A DNA stretch of 64,000 bases from Candidatus Merdisoma merdipullorum (GCA_018715645.1 DVLE01000001.1:124001-188000); one strand, 5' to 3'. Shown: positions 35,072-44,555, counted from the first letter of the stretch. Translations and numbers: made by a program. Notes: a model not told the origin generated them from the letters alone.

Positions 35072-36175
35072 TCAGTATATCAAAAGCTGGGCGGAGGGCT
35101 TACTAAGCTCATCCGCGGAAATCCAGGTATACCCCGTGTCAATCACGGGAGCGTTCTCCATGCCCGCCACAGAACGCAGGGCTGCCACGGCTGCGGCATA
35201 ACCCATACCGTAAGGATTCTGTGCCACTGTCCCCGCAAGACTGCCTTCCTCTATAGCTTCCGCTTCCTTTTGGGAAGCGTCAAAACCAGTTACAATCAGT
35301 TCCCGGTCTTCCGGAGCATACATGGAAAGAGCCGACAAAAGCGCCTGCGTCGTGTCCTCATTCATGGCCTGATATGCTTTCAGAGCCGGATATTCGCTGA
35401 GTACGGACGCGACAATATCATCCGTGCTTCTTTCATCCTGATCCTGATAAGCCACATTCACGATCTCTATGTCCGGGTGATTCTGCCGGATTTCCTCCGT
35501 AAACCCTCTTTCCCGTTCGATGCCTGTCTCAGTCTCCGAGCTATGTATCAGAAGGGCTATCTGTCCGGAGTCTCCGATCAGAGCGGCAAGCTGCCGGGCA
35601 GTCTCCGCCCCGGCCTGGTAGTTGTCAGTCTTAATCTCGCTGACAATCAGAGAATTTTCTACGCTGGAATCCACAGACAGCACCGGGACTCCGTTGCTTT
35701 CAGCCAGTTCAAGCTGAGTGCTGCCGGAATTCACATCTACAAAGCTGATAATAAGAGCATCCGGACTCTTATCAAGCATCTGATCAATGATGTCAATCTG
35801 CTCTGCTATGTCCTCGTCAGACGGAGCGTCATAGGTCAGTTCTATTTCTTCCTCGCCGGTATATCCAAGCGCTTTATTGATGTCCTGGACAGCCTGTTCG
35901 GCTCCTTTTTTGACTTCTTTCCAGTAGTCGCTGCCCGAATCTTTTCCTACCATCGCCACATTGACGCCTGGCGGAAGCTCAATTCCTTCCACAGAGAGAT
36001 AATCGATTCCTTCTGCCCGAATATCGAACAATTCCTGAAAAGCCTCTTCCTCCGTGTCTTCGCTAAGAGTCTGCACAGAATCACCCTGTTCTCCGCTTTC
36101 TTCTGAAGACTTTGCCGCGACCGCACAGCCGACCAGCAGGCAGGCCGCGCACAGCGACGCTATGATTTTCTTCAT
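35072..36175 (-). CDS. Sugar-binding lipoprotein, type I periplasmic-binding fold
   Basis: This 367-residue exported protein has signal MKKIIASLCAACLLVGC, where the lipobox Cys is residue 17, then a short acidic linker and a ribose/galactose-type binding domain (VNVAMVGKDSGSDYWKEVKKG). It has LSVDSSVENSLIVSEIKTDN and GFDASQKEAEAI, as in RbsB relatives. The ATG overlaps the SGNH gene stop by ATGA. No permease is adjacent, so it may deliver to the ABC system encoded 2-8 kb upstream or act in sensing. It is convergent with the AraC gene, 7 bases away. Confidence 0.85.
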   Translation of the reverse strand: MKKIIASLCAACLLVGCAVAAKSSEESGEQGDSVQTLSEDTEEEAFQELFDIRAEGIDYLSVEGIELPPGVNVAMVGKDSGSDYWKEVKKGAEQAVQDINKALGYTGEEEIELTYDAPSDEDIAEQIDIIDQMLDKSPDALIISFVDVNSGSTQLELAESNGVPVLSVDSSVENSLIVSEIKTDNYQAGAETARQLAALIGDSGQIALLIHSSETETGIERERGFTEEIRQNHPDIEIVNVAYQDQDERSTDDIVASVLSEYPALKAYQAMNEDTTQALLSALSMYAPEDRELIVTGFDASQKEAEAIEEGSLAGTVAQNPYGMGYAAAVAALRSVAGMENAPVIDTGYTWISADELSKPSAQLLIY

Positions 36176-37632
36176 CTCTCCTCCGTCCGTCTCCTTTTCC
36201 GTTTTCTTATCAGCAAACCGCCTCCGGCTGCTGCCAGGATAACTGCCGCCAGCACGGCGAATCGCCAGGTGCCGCGTCCCCTCCACAGGGGGAAATCTTC
36301 TGCAGCTACTTCCACCCTGTATCCTTTATCTGAGTACGTCCGGGCAGCCTCGTACATCTGCCCGCGAAGCCTGACAGTGACCGTCTCCCACTGTTCATAG
36401 GCAGCGTCCACATCCTTCTGTTCTGCCTTCCCTTCATAAGCGCTGCGCACGACCTCCCGATAATCCGAAGACGCCGTATGCCACTGCTGATTCAGACTCT
36501 CTATCGTTTCCGCCGTCTCTTTCCCCGGATTACCATCAAGATTTGTCAGGTTGATGCCCTCTCCCAGCTCTTCCCCTGTAAATTCTCCGGCAAGCACGCC
36601 ATCCAGAAAAAGGCGGTAATTTTTCTCCGGCTCAAGCTCGTCAATCGCAAGATTTTCCCAGCTTATCTGATCGATAACCGGAAAATACTGACCGGCCTGT
36701 TCAAGCTCATAGGAAACCGCTATAGGAAGGCTTCCCGGCTGATAGAGAAAGCTGAGATACTCCGTATCCTTTCTTCGGATCCGTGTAATCTCCGCATTCT
36801 CCGCCTCTGCTTTTTCTCCTGCTCCGATGCGGACAGAAGCCACCTGATTCCCCGCTCCCTGCTGGTAGAGAAAGAAGAAGCCCGCGAATACATTTCCCAT
36901 CGCGTTCGGATGAACATTATCCGTGACCGTCAGCGTATCATCCGCAATGCGGCTCTGCACGATCCCGTTAACCCAAAGCATCGGAGTATGCAGGTCCACA
37001 TACTGAGTTCCCAGCTCCTCCGCCAGTTCTTTCAGCGCAGGAACATACTGACTGATCAAATCATCCGTCTGCTCTATCATCTGGCCATCTTCCGTATAAT
37101 TGGAGCTGCGTGTCTGATCATACGGCGTCGGCGCTGTCAAAATAATATGTTCGTTTTCAATTCCCCGTTCATTCAGCAGGCTTACAAGCTGTCGAATGCT
37201 TTGTATATAGGAATCTGCGGAAATATTGTTCAGCCCTTCATTCATGCCAAACATGATCACTGCCTTATTGATCCCCTCGATTGTCGGATCTGTGATTCCA
37301 CCCTGCCCGCTGTAAAGCTTCACCGCGTCCGCCGCGGTAAAGGAAGACGTACCCAGATTCCGGAATTCCAGATCCCAGTCCGGATGTCTCGTTATATAAT
37401 AGTTATAAATAAACTCCTGATAGCTGATTCCCGTGTAATTCACCTGCGTGATGCTGTCTCCGATAAAACCTACCACATCACCATCCTCAAACATAAAGGA
37501 ATCTCCCTGCGGCATCAGGCTCTCAAGCTGCTCTGCGACGTCCACTTCCGTTTCGGACGCCATTGCCTTCCCTGCCGGAAGCAGACAGAGCGCACAGAGA
37601 AGCGATACGATAGAAACCCTCCACTTTTTCAT
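36172..37632 (-). CDS. Secreted, membrane-anchored SGNH/GDSL hydrolase
   Basis: This 486-residue surface protein has signal peptide MKKWRVSIVSLLCALCLLPA and an SGNH esterase domain to about residue 240. Block I is GFIGDSIT (nucleophile Ser), block III is MFGMNEG, and block V is TDNVHPNAMG (catalytic His). The second half includes a helical region and then a C-terminal membrane segment (WRFAVLAAVILAAAGGGLLI) ending in RKRKRRR. It may deacetylate glycans outside the cell, which would suit the sugar-uptake genes around it. The start follows GAGG at 5 bases; a longer frame is less likely. Confidence 0.82.
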   Translation of the reverse strand: MKKWRVSIVSLLCALCLLPAGKAMASETEVDVAEQLESLMPQGDSFMFEDGDVVGFIGDSITQVNYTGISYQEFIYNYYITRHPDWDLEFRNLGTSSFTAADAVKLYSGQGGITDPTIEGINKAVIMFGMNEGLNNISADSYIQSIRQLVSLLNERGIENEHIILTAPTPYDQTRSSNYTEDGQMIEQTDDLISQYVPALKELAEELGTQYVDLHTPMLWVNGIVQSRIADDTLTVTDNVHPNAMGNVFAGFFFLYQQGAGNQVASVRIGAGEKAEAENAEITRIRRKDTEYLSFLYQPGSLPIAVSYELEQAGQYFPVIDQISWENLAIDELEPEKNYRLFLDGVLAGEFTGEELGEGINLTNLDGNPGKETAETIESLNQQWHTASSDYREVVRSAYEGKAEQKDVDAAYEQWETVTVRLRGQMYEAARTYSDKGYRVEVAAEDFPLWRGRGTWRFAVLAAVILAAAGGGLLIRKRKRRRTEER

Positions 37633-37728
37633 ATATGCCTCATTTACAGTCATTTGTGCAGGAATATCTCCCTTGGCTCCCCCTCAATCAGAGATACTGC
37701 CTCTGCCGATGCTTCACAGTATAGATCA

Positions 37729-37756
37729 AAAAGGGATATGCCGCAAGGCATATCCC
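37729..37756 (-). terminator. Terminator downstream of fucU
   Basis: GGGATATGCC pairs perfectly with GGCATATCCC around a four-base loop, followed on the minus strand by TTTTT. It ends the ABC-transporter/fucU unit, so the SGNH gene is transcribed separately. Confidence 0.85.
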
Positions 37757-37816
37757 TCAAAATACCGTAAATATTAAGAAATCATTTCGTTTTTGTTAAG
37801 GTGCAGTCAGCCTCGC

Positions 37817-38254
37817 TTACACTACGACGCCCTTCTGCAGCATAATGTTCGCGTACAGCGCTTTCTCGCTGGTGGCAATGATCGCGTACGCTTTCTTCGC
37901 TTCCTCATAGAAAGCAAAACGCTCGATATTTCCTACGCAGGCCTCGCCTCTGTCATCATACTTTTTGACGATGTCTTTATAGGTATCCCAGATAGGCGTC
38001 TCTACATCGTCTCCCGGAACAACTTCCATCAGCGTCACCGGCTTCTCCACATAGGTGTCAAGCGGAACAAGCTGCAGGATAGCGTCCAGAAGCTCCGGTA
38101 CGCCATGCCCGTCGCAGCGGATTACGATCGCGTCCTTACCCATGGACTCTGCCGGAAAATTTCCGTCGGAGATCACAAGACGGTCTCCGTGTCCCATTTC
38201 ACTCAGCACCATCAAAAGCTCCGGTGACAAAATCTGCGGAATTCCTTTTAACAT
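37817..38254 (-). CDS. fucU: L-fucose mutarotase (RbsD/FucU family)
   Basis: This 145-residue cytoplasmic enzyme interconverts the anomers of a sugar. The family pattern LKGIPQILSPELLMVLSEMGHGD contains the catalytic His of GHGD. VISDGNFPAES and the terminal YANIMLQKGVVV are also typical, the latter with the family Tyr-Ala-Asn. The length and sequence fit FucU better than RbsD. GGAGGAG precedes the ATG. It closes the sugar ABC importer operon, suggesting that fucose or a related sugar enters through that importer and is then isomerised by FucI. Confidence 0.88.
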   Translation of the reverse strand: MLKGIPQILSPELLMVLSEMGHGDRLVISDGNFPAESMGKDAIVIRCDGHGVPELLDAILQLVPLDTYVEKPVTLMEVVPGDDVETPIWDTYKDIVKKYDDRGEACVGNIERFAFYEEAKKAYAIIATSEKALYANIMLQKGVVV

Positions 38255-38289
38255 ATTCTTCTCCTCCTGTATTACGTCTTTAGTATAAA

Positions 38290-38315
38290 GGGGGTACACC
38301 CCGCGGTGTACCCCC
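38290..38315 (-). terminator. Intercistronic hairpin between binding-protein gene and fucU
   Basis: GGGGGTACACC and GGTGTACCCCC form a perfect 11-bp stem with a four-base loop, followed on the minus strand by TTTAT. It is a partial terminator or message stabiliser after the highly expressed binding-protein gene. Confidence 0.7.
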
Positions 38316-38383
38316 TAAGCCCGCAGGACGCGGGTGCGTCATCTAATTTGTCTTATCAGACTTCTGTAAACAGAAGCTTCCGA

Positions 38384-39562
38384 TTACTCGTACAGGTTCT
38401 GTGCGATCTCCGGATCGTCGATGTTCTCAGCGGTGTACCACTGGCATCCGGTATCAACATCTTCTACAGTCTCGCCCTGAGCTGCCGCTACAAGGAGCTC
38501 AACCAGAGTCTCGCCCATTGCTACGGGAGCCTGTGTAATGGAACCAAGCAGAACGCCGTTTCTTACAGCCTCAAGCTGAGTTGCACCGGAGTCAAATCCT
38601 GCCGCGATAACCTGATCGTCGCCAGTTCCGATAATCGGATTATTTATAGCAGCAGAGATGATAGCGTTTGCAGAATGCTCGTTGGAGCCGTACAGAGCAA
38701 GGATGTCAGACTCGCCAAGCAGAGCAGTTACGTCTGCCACGGAAAGATCGGAGGTAACGCTTGCCGGTACACGAACGTCGATGATAACCTTTGCGTCGTC
38801 GCTTACCTCACAGGTAGCTCCGTCAATATATGTATCATTTCCTACAACAGATACGCCGTAGCCGTCAGCGATTGCCAGCTCTGCGAATTTGTCGATGAAT
38901 CCAAGTCCTCTGTTTACAACGGACTCAGAGGTGTTGTCCTGAGCAACTACACCGATACGAACGGTACCCTCAGCCGCTGCGATTCTGTCGGCAACAGCCT
39001 CATATACATGCTCTGCTGCGATTCCGCCTGCAGCATAGTTATCGGTAGAGCAGTTTGCAAGTACGGAGCCTTCCGGAGCATTCGGAACACCGGAGTCAAA
39101 GCCGATGATCGGGATACCTGCATCCATAGCCTGCTGAAGCAGATCCATCACAGACTCGGTAGACAGAGCTGCCAGACCGATAGCTGTCGGATTGCTGTTC
39201 AGAGCGTTGGTAAGCTGAGTTACCTGCTGGTCAATATTGGACTCACTGTCCGGTCCAACAAAGTTTACAGTTACACCCAGTTCTTCTGCCTTGTTGTTTA
39301 CACCCTGCAGCACTGCCTGCCAGTACTGATGCTGCAAGCCCTTGGATACGATCTCAAAGGACATTCCGCTTAAATCAGCTGTCTCAGCAGTATCCTCTGT
39401 CTCAGCAGTATCCTCGGCTGCTGCATCCTCAGTCTCAGTGGTCTCCTCGGTCTCTGTTGTAGCCGTCGTGTCGGTCGTCGTGTCTCCGGAGCCGCCGCAG
39501 CCAGCCAGCAGAGTCGCTACCATTGCCACAGAGAGCAATGCTGCCAAAATTTTCTTTTTCAT
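38384..39562 (-). CDS. Sugar ABC transporter substrate-binding lipoprotein
   Basis: This 392-residue RbsB-type binding protein has signal MKKKILAALLSVAMVATLLA with lipobox LLAGC, then a Thr/Glu/Ala-rich linker with repeated TE and AED units to about residue 67. The binding domain starts at MSFEIVSKGLQHQYW. GFDSGVPNAPEGSVLANCST and GFDSGATQLEAVRNG are typical of ribose/galactose-binding relatives. An AAGGAGG site lies before the ATG. It is the extracellular receptor for the permease-ATPase set encoded just upstream. Confidence 0.92.
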   Translation of the reverse strand: MKKKILAALLSVAMVATLLAGCGGSGDTTTDTTATTETEETTETEDAAAEDTAETEDTAETADLSGMSFEIVSKGLQHQYWQAVLQGVNNKAEELGVTVNFVGPDSESNIDQQVTQLTNALNSNPTAIGLAALSTESVMDLLQQAMDAGIPIIGFDSGVPNAPEGSVLANCSTDNYAAGGIAAEHVYEAVADRIAAAEGTVRIGVVAQDNTSESVVNRGLGFIDKFAELAIADGYGVSVVGNDTYIDGATCEVSDDAKVIIDVRVPASVTSDLSVADVTALLGESDILALYGSNEHSANAIISAAINNPIIGTGDDQVIAAGFDSGATQLEAVRNGVLLGSITQAPVAMGETLVELLVAAAQGETVEDVDTGCQWYTAENIDDPEIAQNLYE

Positions 39563-39636
39563 TTTGAAATCCTCCTTTTTATTTTTATATACTCTGTTGA
39601 GAGATATATATGTAACTGCTTATGCAGTTGACATCG

Positions 39637-40638
39637 TTACGCCAGTTTCTTATTCTTCAGTACGTCGATATATACGGCAACAATCAGTACGATACCAATG
39701 ATAATCTGCTGGTAGTTCGCCTGAAGACCTATCAATGGAAGGCCAGTCTGGAGCACCGACATAAAGCATACGCCGATGATAGTTCCCGCTACGGTTCCTG
39801 AGCCTCCGCTCATAGAGGTTCCTCCGATGATAGCGCCGCCGATGGCGTTCAGCTCGATTCCGCCGCCTCCGCTGGGCGCCATGGACTGGTACGCGGAGCT
39901 GTAGGCCAGCGCCGCCAGACCTGTGCAGAGACCGGAGATAATGTAAGCCAGCATCTGATAATTCGCTACGTTGATTCCGGAAAGCCTTGTGGCCTCTTTG
40001 TTGCTTCCAATCGCGATTATGTAACGTCCCGGCCGCGTCTTATTCAAAAAGATACTTAAGAGTACGGCTACCAGCAGCACCCACACAATACCCAGCGGAT
40101 ACATGGTCCTCTCAATCGGAAACTTAAACAACAGTCTCGTCCATCCGTTAGGCGAGGTGTGAGACGGCCAGGTAATACTGGCGCCGCCGGTAATAATAGC
40201 TCCAAGTCCTCTGACAATCATCATCGTACACAACGTCGCCAGGAAGGGCGCGTGCCCGCCTCTCGATACGATCAGGCCGTTGATGGTTCCCATAATCAGG
40301 CCGCAGGCCAGCGTCACCAGGATGCCGACGATAACCGGCATATCCTTGTGGGTAATCAGAAATCCGCCTGCCAGCGCATAGCAGAACATACCAGTTCCAA
40401 TCGAAAGATCCACGCCTCCGGTAATCAGGCAGAACGTAACGCCCATAGCAAGGAAGGCCAGATAATAGGTGGCGTCAAAAATGCTCAATATGGTCGAGTA
40501 CTGACGGAATGTGCTGCTGACTGAAGCGAAGAAGATGATCATGAGAAGCAGTACAAGCAGCACCACGATTTTCTGCAGCCCAATCGCCCGTACCAGGGGA
40601 TTGTTCGTAAATGCATTTCCTTTTTTCTTGTCTGTCAT
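39637..40638 (-). CDS. Sugar ABC transporter permease (RbsC type), first
   Basis: This polytopic permease of the ribose/xylose/galactose importer family has about eight to ten membrane segments. GVDLSIGTGMFCYALAGGFL near residue 70, NKEATRLSGINVANYQMLAY and the loop ELNAIGGAIIGGTSMSGGSG near residue 255 identify the family. I prefer the ATG at 8-base spacing from AGGAGG, 2 codons inside the longest frame. It forms a heterodimer with the second permease or a homodimer, with the single ATPase encoded between them. Confidence 0.92.
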   Translation of the reverse strand: MTDKKKGNAFTNNPLVRAIGLQKIVVLLVLLLMIIFFASVSSTFRQYSTILSIFDATYYLAFLAMGVTFCLITGGVDLSIGTGMFCYALAGGFLITHKDMPVIVGILVTLACGLIMGTINGLIVSRGGHAPFLATLCTMMIVRGLGAIITGGASITWPSHTSPNGWTRLLFKFPIERTMYPLGIVWVLLVAVLLSIFLNKTRPGRYIIAIGSNKEATRLSGINVANYQMLAYIISGLCTGLAALAYSSAYQSMAPSGGGGIELNAIGGAIIGGTSMSGGSGTVAGTIIGVCFMSVLQTGLPLIGLQANYQQIIIGIVLIVAVYIDVLKNKKLA

Positions 40639-40650
40639 TTCCATGTCCTC

Positions 40651-42144
40651 CTATTCCCTAAGCGTCGCCGCATGCATGATCCGCTCCTGCGTAGCCTCTT
40701 CAATACCCAGCTCGCCGGTCTTGCGTCCCTCGCACATAATGATGATGCGGTCGCTCATTCTCAGGATCTCCGTCATCTCTGACGAAATCATTATAATCGA
40801 CTTGCCCTCTGCCACCAGCTCGTTCATCAGCTGATAAATCTCGCTCTTGGCTCCTACGTCGATACCGCGGGTAGGCTCGTCAAAAATCAGAATGTCACAG
40901 TTTCTTATCAGCCACTTGGCGATAACCACCTTCTGCTGATTTCCTCCGGACAGATTGACCACAAGCTGATCCACGCCCGGCGTCTTTGTTCTCAGAAGGT
41001 CTACATACTTCTGCGCCGCTTCATTTTCTTTCTTCTTGTCAATGAACATGCCCTTCATATAGAACTCCAGGCTTGCCATCGTGGAGTTCTCGGCTACGGT
41101 CTTGTCTACGACGATTCCATAACGCTTACGGTCCTCAGAAAGATAACCGATACCGCATTTCACAGCATCCTGCGGATTCTTAATGTCTACCTTCTTGCCA
41201 TTTACGTAGATGTCGCCGCTCTGCTTGGGATCAGCTCCGAAAAGAGCTCTGGCCGTCTCGGTTCTTCCCGCTCCCATAAGTCCTGAAAAGCCCAGGATCT
41301 CTCCCTTGCGCAGCTCGAAGCTTACATCCTTTACCATTCGTCCCGCGTTCAGATGCTCTACCTTCAAGACTACCGGAGCATCTTTCGGAACCGCGCTCTC
41401 CGTCTTCGGATCCTCGTAAATAACACGGCCCACCATCATGTTGATGATGTCGTCCTTTGTACACTCTTCCGTGATCAGGGTTCCCACATAGCCGCCGTCT
41501 CGCATGACCGTTACACGGTCGGTAATAACCTTAATCTCATCCATACGGTGAGAGATATATACGATTCCCATCTGCTTCTTTCGCAGATCCCGGATAATCT
41601 TGAAAAGCTCCTCAATCTCCGCTTCCGTCAGCGCCGCGGACGGCTCGTCAAAGATAATAACCTTCGCATCGTGGGAAATCGCTTTCGCGATCTCGCACAT
41701 CTGCTGCTTTCCTACCGTCAGGCGGCTCATGGTCTCCGTCGGATCAATATCTATTCCAAGCTGATCAAACAGCCTTTTCGCTTCCTCGTTCATCTTTTTA
41801 TCGTCGATGAGCTTTCCCTTCATAAACTCACGGCCGATAAAGATGTTCTGGGCCACGGTCAGGTGTCCCAACATATTCAGCTCCTGATGCACGATTACGA
41901 TGCCTGCTTCCTGCGCCTCACGGGGATTGGAAAACTCCACTTCCTTTCCCTCGTAGGTAATCGTACCCGAATCCTTATGATAGATGCCGGTCAGCACCTT
42001 CATCAATGTGGATTTGCCGGCTCCGTTCTCGCCCATCAGCGCGTGTACCTCGCCTTTTCTGACCTCCAGGTCCACATGATCCAGCGCGTGCACTCCGGGG
42101 AACGATTTGTCGATACCTTTCATGGTTAAAATAACGTCACCCAT
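40651..42144 (-). CDS. Sugar ABC transporter ATP-binding protein (RbsA/MglA type)
   Basis: This 497-residue protein has two nucleotide-binding domains in tandem. The first has Walker A MGENGAGKSTLMKVLTG and LTVGKQQMCEIAKA. The second has a degenerate Walker A (FSGLMGAGRTETARALFG) and NLSGGNQQKVVIAKWL with Walker B LIFDEPTRGID. That is the standard arrangement of ribose/galactose importer ATPases. It stands between the two permease genes, with short gaps on either side. AGGGGGAAG precedes the ATG. Confidence 0.95.
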   Translation of the reverse strand: MGDVILTMKGIDKSFPGVHALDHVDLEVRKGEVHALMGENGAGKSTLMKVLTGIYHKDSGTITYEGKEVEFSNPREAQEAGIVIVHQELNMLGHLTVAQNIFIGREFMKGKLIDDKKMNEEAKRLFDQLGIDIDPTETMSRLTVGKQQMCEIAKAISHDAKVIIFDEPSAALTEAEIEELFKIIRDLRKKQMGIVYISHRMDEIKVITDRVTVMRDGGYVGTLITEECTKDDIINMMVGRVIYEDPKTESAVPKDAPVVLKVEHLNAGRMVKDVSFELRKGEILGFSGLMGAGRTETARALFGADPKQSGDIYVNGKKVDIKNPQDAVKCGIGYLSEDRKRYGIVVDKTVAENSTMASLEFYMKGMFIDKKKENEAAQKYVDLLRTKTPGVDQLVVNLSGGNQQKVVIAKWLIRNCDILIFDEPTRGIDVGAKSEIYQLMNELVAEGKSIIMISSEMTEILRMSDRIIIMCEGRKTGELGIEEATQERIMHAATLRE

Positions 42145-42165
42145 TTTATCACTTCCCCCTTCCGC

Positions 42166-43167
42166 TTAATTGCGTCTGCGTCTGCTGCGCAGGTCGGCAT
42201 ATACAACCACCAGAACGATGATTCCGGTAATAATATACTGATAATGGCTCTGATAGCCCATGGCCAGGATACCCTCCTGAAGAAGAGCGATAATCAGCAC
42301 TCCAATCAGAGTTCCTCCGATAGAAGCCACGCCTCCTGTCATGGAAGTTCCGCCCATAACGCATCCGGCGATCGCATCATTATTGAAGGTATCTCCAAGT
42401 CCGGGCTGAACCGTTGTGTTCTTTGCCACATAAAAGATTGCCGCGATTCCTGCCAAGGTTCCGCAAAGCACATACGCCAGCGTCTCCCACTTTTTCGTAT
42501 TGACTCCGGAGAGGCGAACCGCCTCGCGGTTGCTTCCGATGCAGAGAATATAACGTCCCGCCATAGTCTTATTCAGGATAACCGCGCAGACAGCAGCTCC
42601 CGCGAACAGAATCAGCAGACCGACAGGAAGATCGATGCCTCCGGCCTTTATGCTCAGCAGATTCCGGTACCAGCCGCCTTCGGCCGAAGCCTGCGGCCAG
42701 CTTACGGACTGGGTCTTTGTAAATACGGAGCCGACTCCCTTGGCAATCATCATACTTGCCATGGAGGTAATGAACGAAGGCAGTCCCCCGTATGTTACCA
42801 GAAGTCCGTTAAGAATTCCAAAAATCATTCCCACCAGGATACAGATAACCAGGCAGACTGCCAAAGGCCAGCCCTTGCTGGTAAGCTGATAACCCGATAT
42901 GAGCGCCGCGCAGAACATCACCGGACCGATAGAAAAATCGATTCCGCCCGTCGCGATAACAAAGGTAACGCCCAAAGACAAAAAGCCCATAAAACAGGCG
43001 TACTGCATAATACTTAAAATTCGCGAATAGCTCACAAAGGTGGTGTTCGGCTTCATCATCGGCGTGAGAACTGAGAACAGTATGTACAAAAGAATCCATA
43101 CGCCTATCAACACAAGCCGGTTAAATCCAATCTTTTTCACGATTGCATTCTGTTTTATTTTTTCCAC
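42166..43167 (-). CDS. Sugar ABC transporter permease (RbsC type), second
   Basis: This is a second RbsC-type permease of 333 residues, related to the first but distinct. It has GGIDFSIGPVMFCAALISGY near residue 71, SNREAVRLSGVNTKKWETLAY near residue 213 and a glycine-rich IAGCVMGGTSMTGGVASIGG near residue 263. The start is a GTG after GGAGGG. It opens the transporter part of the operon. Two different permeases with one ATPase suggest a heteromeric channel, as in the Lsr or Ytf systems. Confidence 0.92.
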   Translation of the reverse strand: MEKIKQNAIVKKIGFNRLVLIGVWILLYILFSVLTPMMKPNTTFVSYSRILSIMQYACFMGFLSLGVTFVIATGGIDFSIGPVMFCAALISGYQLTSKGWPLAVCLVICILVGMIFGILNGLLVTYGGLPSFITSMASMMIAKGVGSVFTKTQSVSWPQASAEGGWYRNLLSIKAGGIDLPVGLLILFAGAAVCAVILNKTMAGRYILCIGSNREAVRLSGVNTKKWETLAYVLCGTLAGIAAIFYVAKNTTVQPGLGDTFNNDAIAGCVMGGTSMTGGVASIGGTLIGVLIIALLQEGILAMGYQSHYQYIITGIIVLVVVYADLRSRRRRN

Positions 43168-43340
43168 GTTCTTCCCTCCTAGTTACCAGGCGCATACCCG
43201 CCCTTCCCGTCCAATATCCCATGGATACGGCGACAAAAAACGATACTTACCCTTGTCCGTTTTGAATCTGTGTACATTATATGTCCAAATTGTGAATAAA
43301 TTAATAGAAAATCTTTTTTGAAAAGGTTAAAATTTTCTTC

Positions 43341-43483
43341 ACTTGAGCCGTGCATTCAAAAAACAGACCTGCGGAGGGGAGCTTGCTCACCGGAGCTGGA
43401 CTGGTTTTTGAATATAGGGCGATAGCCCGAAGCCGCAGGAAGGATTCGCTTTTTAAGACTTCCTGCGGCTGCACGGCTCAAGT
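43341..43483. repeat. Structured intergenic repeat, copy 1
   Basis: In the 410-base gap a segment is closed by a perfect 13-bp inverted repeat (ACTTGAGCCGTGC / GCACGGCTCAAGT). Inside are a second long pairing (ATTCAAAAA / TTTTTGAAT), a GGGC-GATA-GCCC tetraloop hairpin and an 11-bp hairpin GCCGCAGGAAG / CTTCCTGCGGC. The nested pairings suggest a folded RNA or a miniature mobile element. The core is repeated at 43494. Nothing here looks protein-coding. Confidence 0.6.
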
Positions 43484-43493
43484 AAACAAACGC

Positions 43494-43571
43494 GCCGTGC
43501 ATTCAAAAAATCAGACCTGCGGAGGGGAGCTTGCTCACCGGAGCAAGGGCTATTTTTTGCATATAGGGCGA
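43494..43571. repeat. Structured intergenic repeat, copy 2
   Basis: About 77 bases repeat the core of copy 1, 147 bases away, from GCCGTGCATTCAAAAAA through GGAGGGGAGCTTGCTCACC to ATATAGGGCGA. Differences keep structure: the long A/T stem persists in altered form, and the small hairpin becomes GGGC-GAAA-GCTC. The copy abuts the 3' end of the neighbouring binding-protein gene, whose last codons form part of a further hairpin (AGCTCTTATTCC / GGGAATAAGAGCT). Confidence 0.6.
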
Positions 43572-43577
43572 AAGCTC

Positions 43578-44555
43578 TTATTCCTCTACCGGGAATAAGA
43601 GCTTCTGATTTTCCTCCGTATACATATTTTCCTTTGTAATCAACTCTGATCCGGAGTCGATATACTCCTCCACGCTTTCTCCCTGTAAAAGCTTCTCAGC
43701 CGTCTCCACGCCCAGATACCCCATATTAAAGGGCTTCTGAATCGCAAGAGCCTCATAAACTCCCTCCTCCAAAAGCTGAATCTGCTCCACGGAACTGTCG
43801 ATGCCCGCCATATGAATACTGTCTGCCAGGCCCTGTTCCTTGACCGCGCGGGCTGCTCCCACAGCGGAATATTCATTAAGCCCCACTATCATATCCATAT
43901 CAGGGTATTTCTCAAGAAGACCGCAGGTCAGTTCATAAGCCTTATCCGTATCTGAATCACAGAATACAATCTCAGCCACCCGTTCCTCATCCTCTCCCAG
44001 ACCGGCCCGGAAACCCTCTTCTCTTCCAAGAGCCGTGGAACTGCCCTGCACATGTCCCACGATCCCTATCACGGTATCCTCCTTCACAAACTGCTTCATG
44101 TAGCTCCCCATTTTATAGCCCAGCTCATAATTATCCGTAGCTACCACTGCCTCTCCCGCTGGCTCCTCCATCGTGGAATCCAGAAGAACCAGCGTAATGC
44201 CTGCTTCTTCTATCTGATGAGCGTAGGACAACGTATCTTTGCTGCTGCATGGCGCCAAAACGATTGCGTCCGGCTTCTGTTCTATTGCTTCCAGTATCAT
44301 TTTGTTCTGAAGTTCGATCTCCTGCTCTTTTTCCGGTCCCATAACGGTCAGCTCAGCGCCGTATTCAGCGGCCGCCATCTCGCCTCCCTGATACACGGAC
44401 GTCCAAAAATCCGTATCATCCAAAGCTTTCTGGATCAGCACAATCTGAAAAGGCTTGTCTGGCGAAACGGCGCTTTTCCAGATAAGGACTCCCAGCGCTG
44501 CGCAAAGCACCGCTCCCGCGGCGCCAAGTCCAATCTTAATTCTGCGTCTGTTCAT
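43578..44555 (-). CDS. Membrane-tethered sugar-binding protein of the YesMN cluster
   Basis: This 325-residue RbsB-fold protein has a single N-terminal hydrophobic segment (IGLGAAGAVLCAALGVLIW) but no lipobox, so it is probably an anchored or secreted binding protein. The binding domain begins at FQIVLIQKALDDTDFWTSVY and contains LVLLDSTMEEPAGEAVVATDN and MAGIDSSVEQIQLLEEG. Its start overlaps the end of the sensor kinase gene by 20 bases, which ties it to sensing rather than simple uptake. It may load sugar onto the kinase. AGGAGAG precedes the chosen ATG. Confidence 0.83.
   Translation of the reverse strand: MNRRRIKIGLGAAGAVLCAALGVLIWKSAVSPDKPFQIVLIQKALDDTDFWTSVYQGGEMAAAEYGAELTVMGPEKEQEIELQNKMILEAIEQKPDAIVLAPCSSKDTLSYAHQIEEAGITLVLLDSTMEEPAGEAVVATDNYELGYKMGSYMKQFVKEDTVIGIVGHVQGSSTALGREEGFRAGLGEDEERVAEIVFCDSDTDKAYELTCGLLEKYPDMDMIVGLNEYSAVGAARAVKEQGLADSIHMAGIDSSVEQIQLLEEGVYEALAIQKPFNMGYLGVETAEKLLQGESVEEYIDSGSELITKENMYTEENQKLLFPVEE

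Noticed and set aside
36478..37770. A 430-codon plus-strand frame opposite the SGNH hydrolase gene
   Set aside because: The minus-strand protein has a signal peptide, GDS motif and membrane anchor; the opposite frame has none of these.
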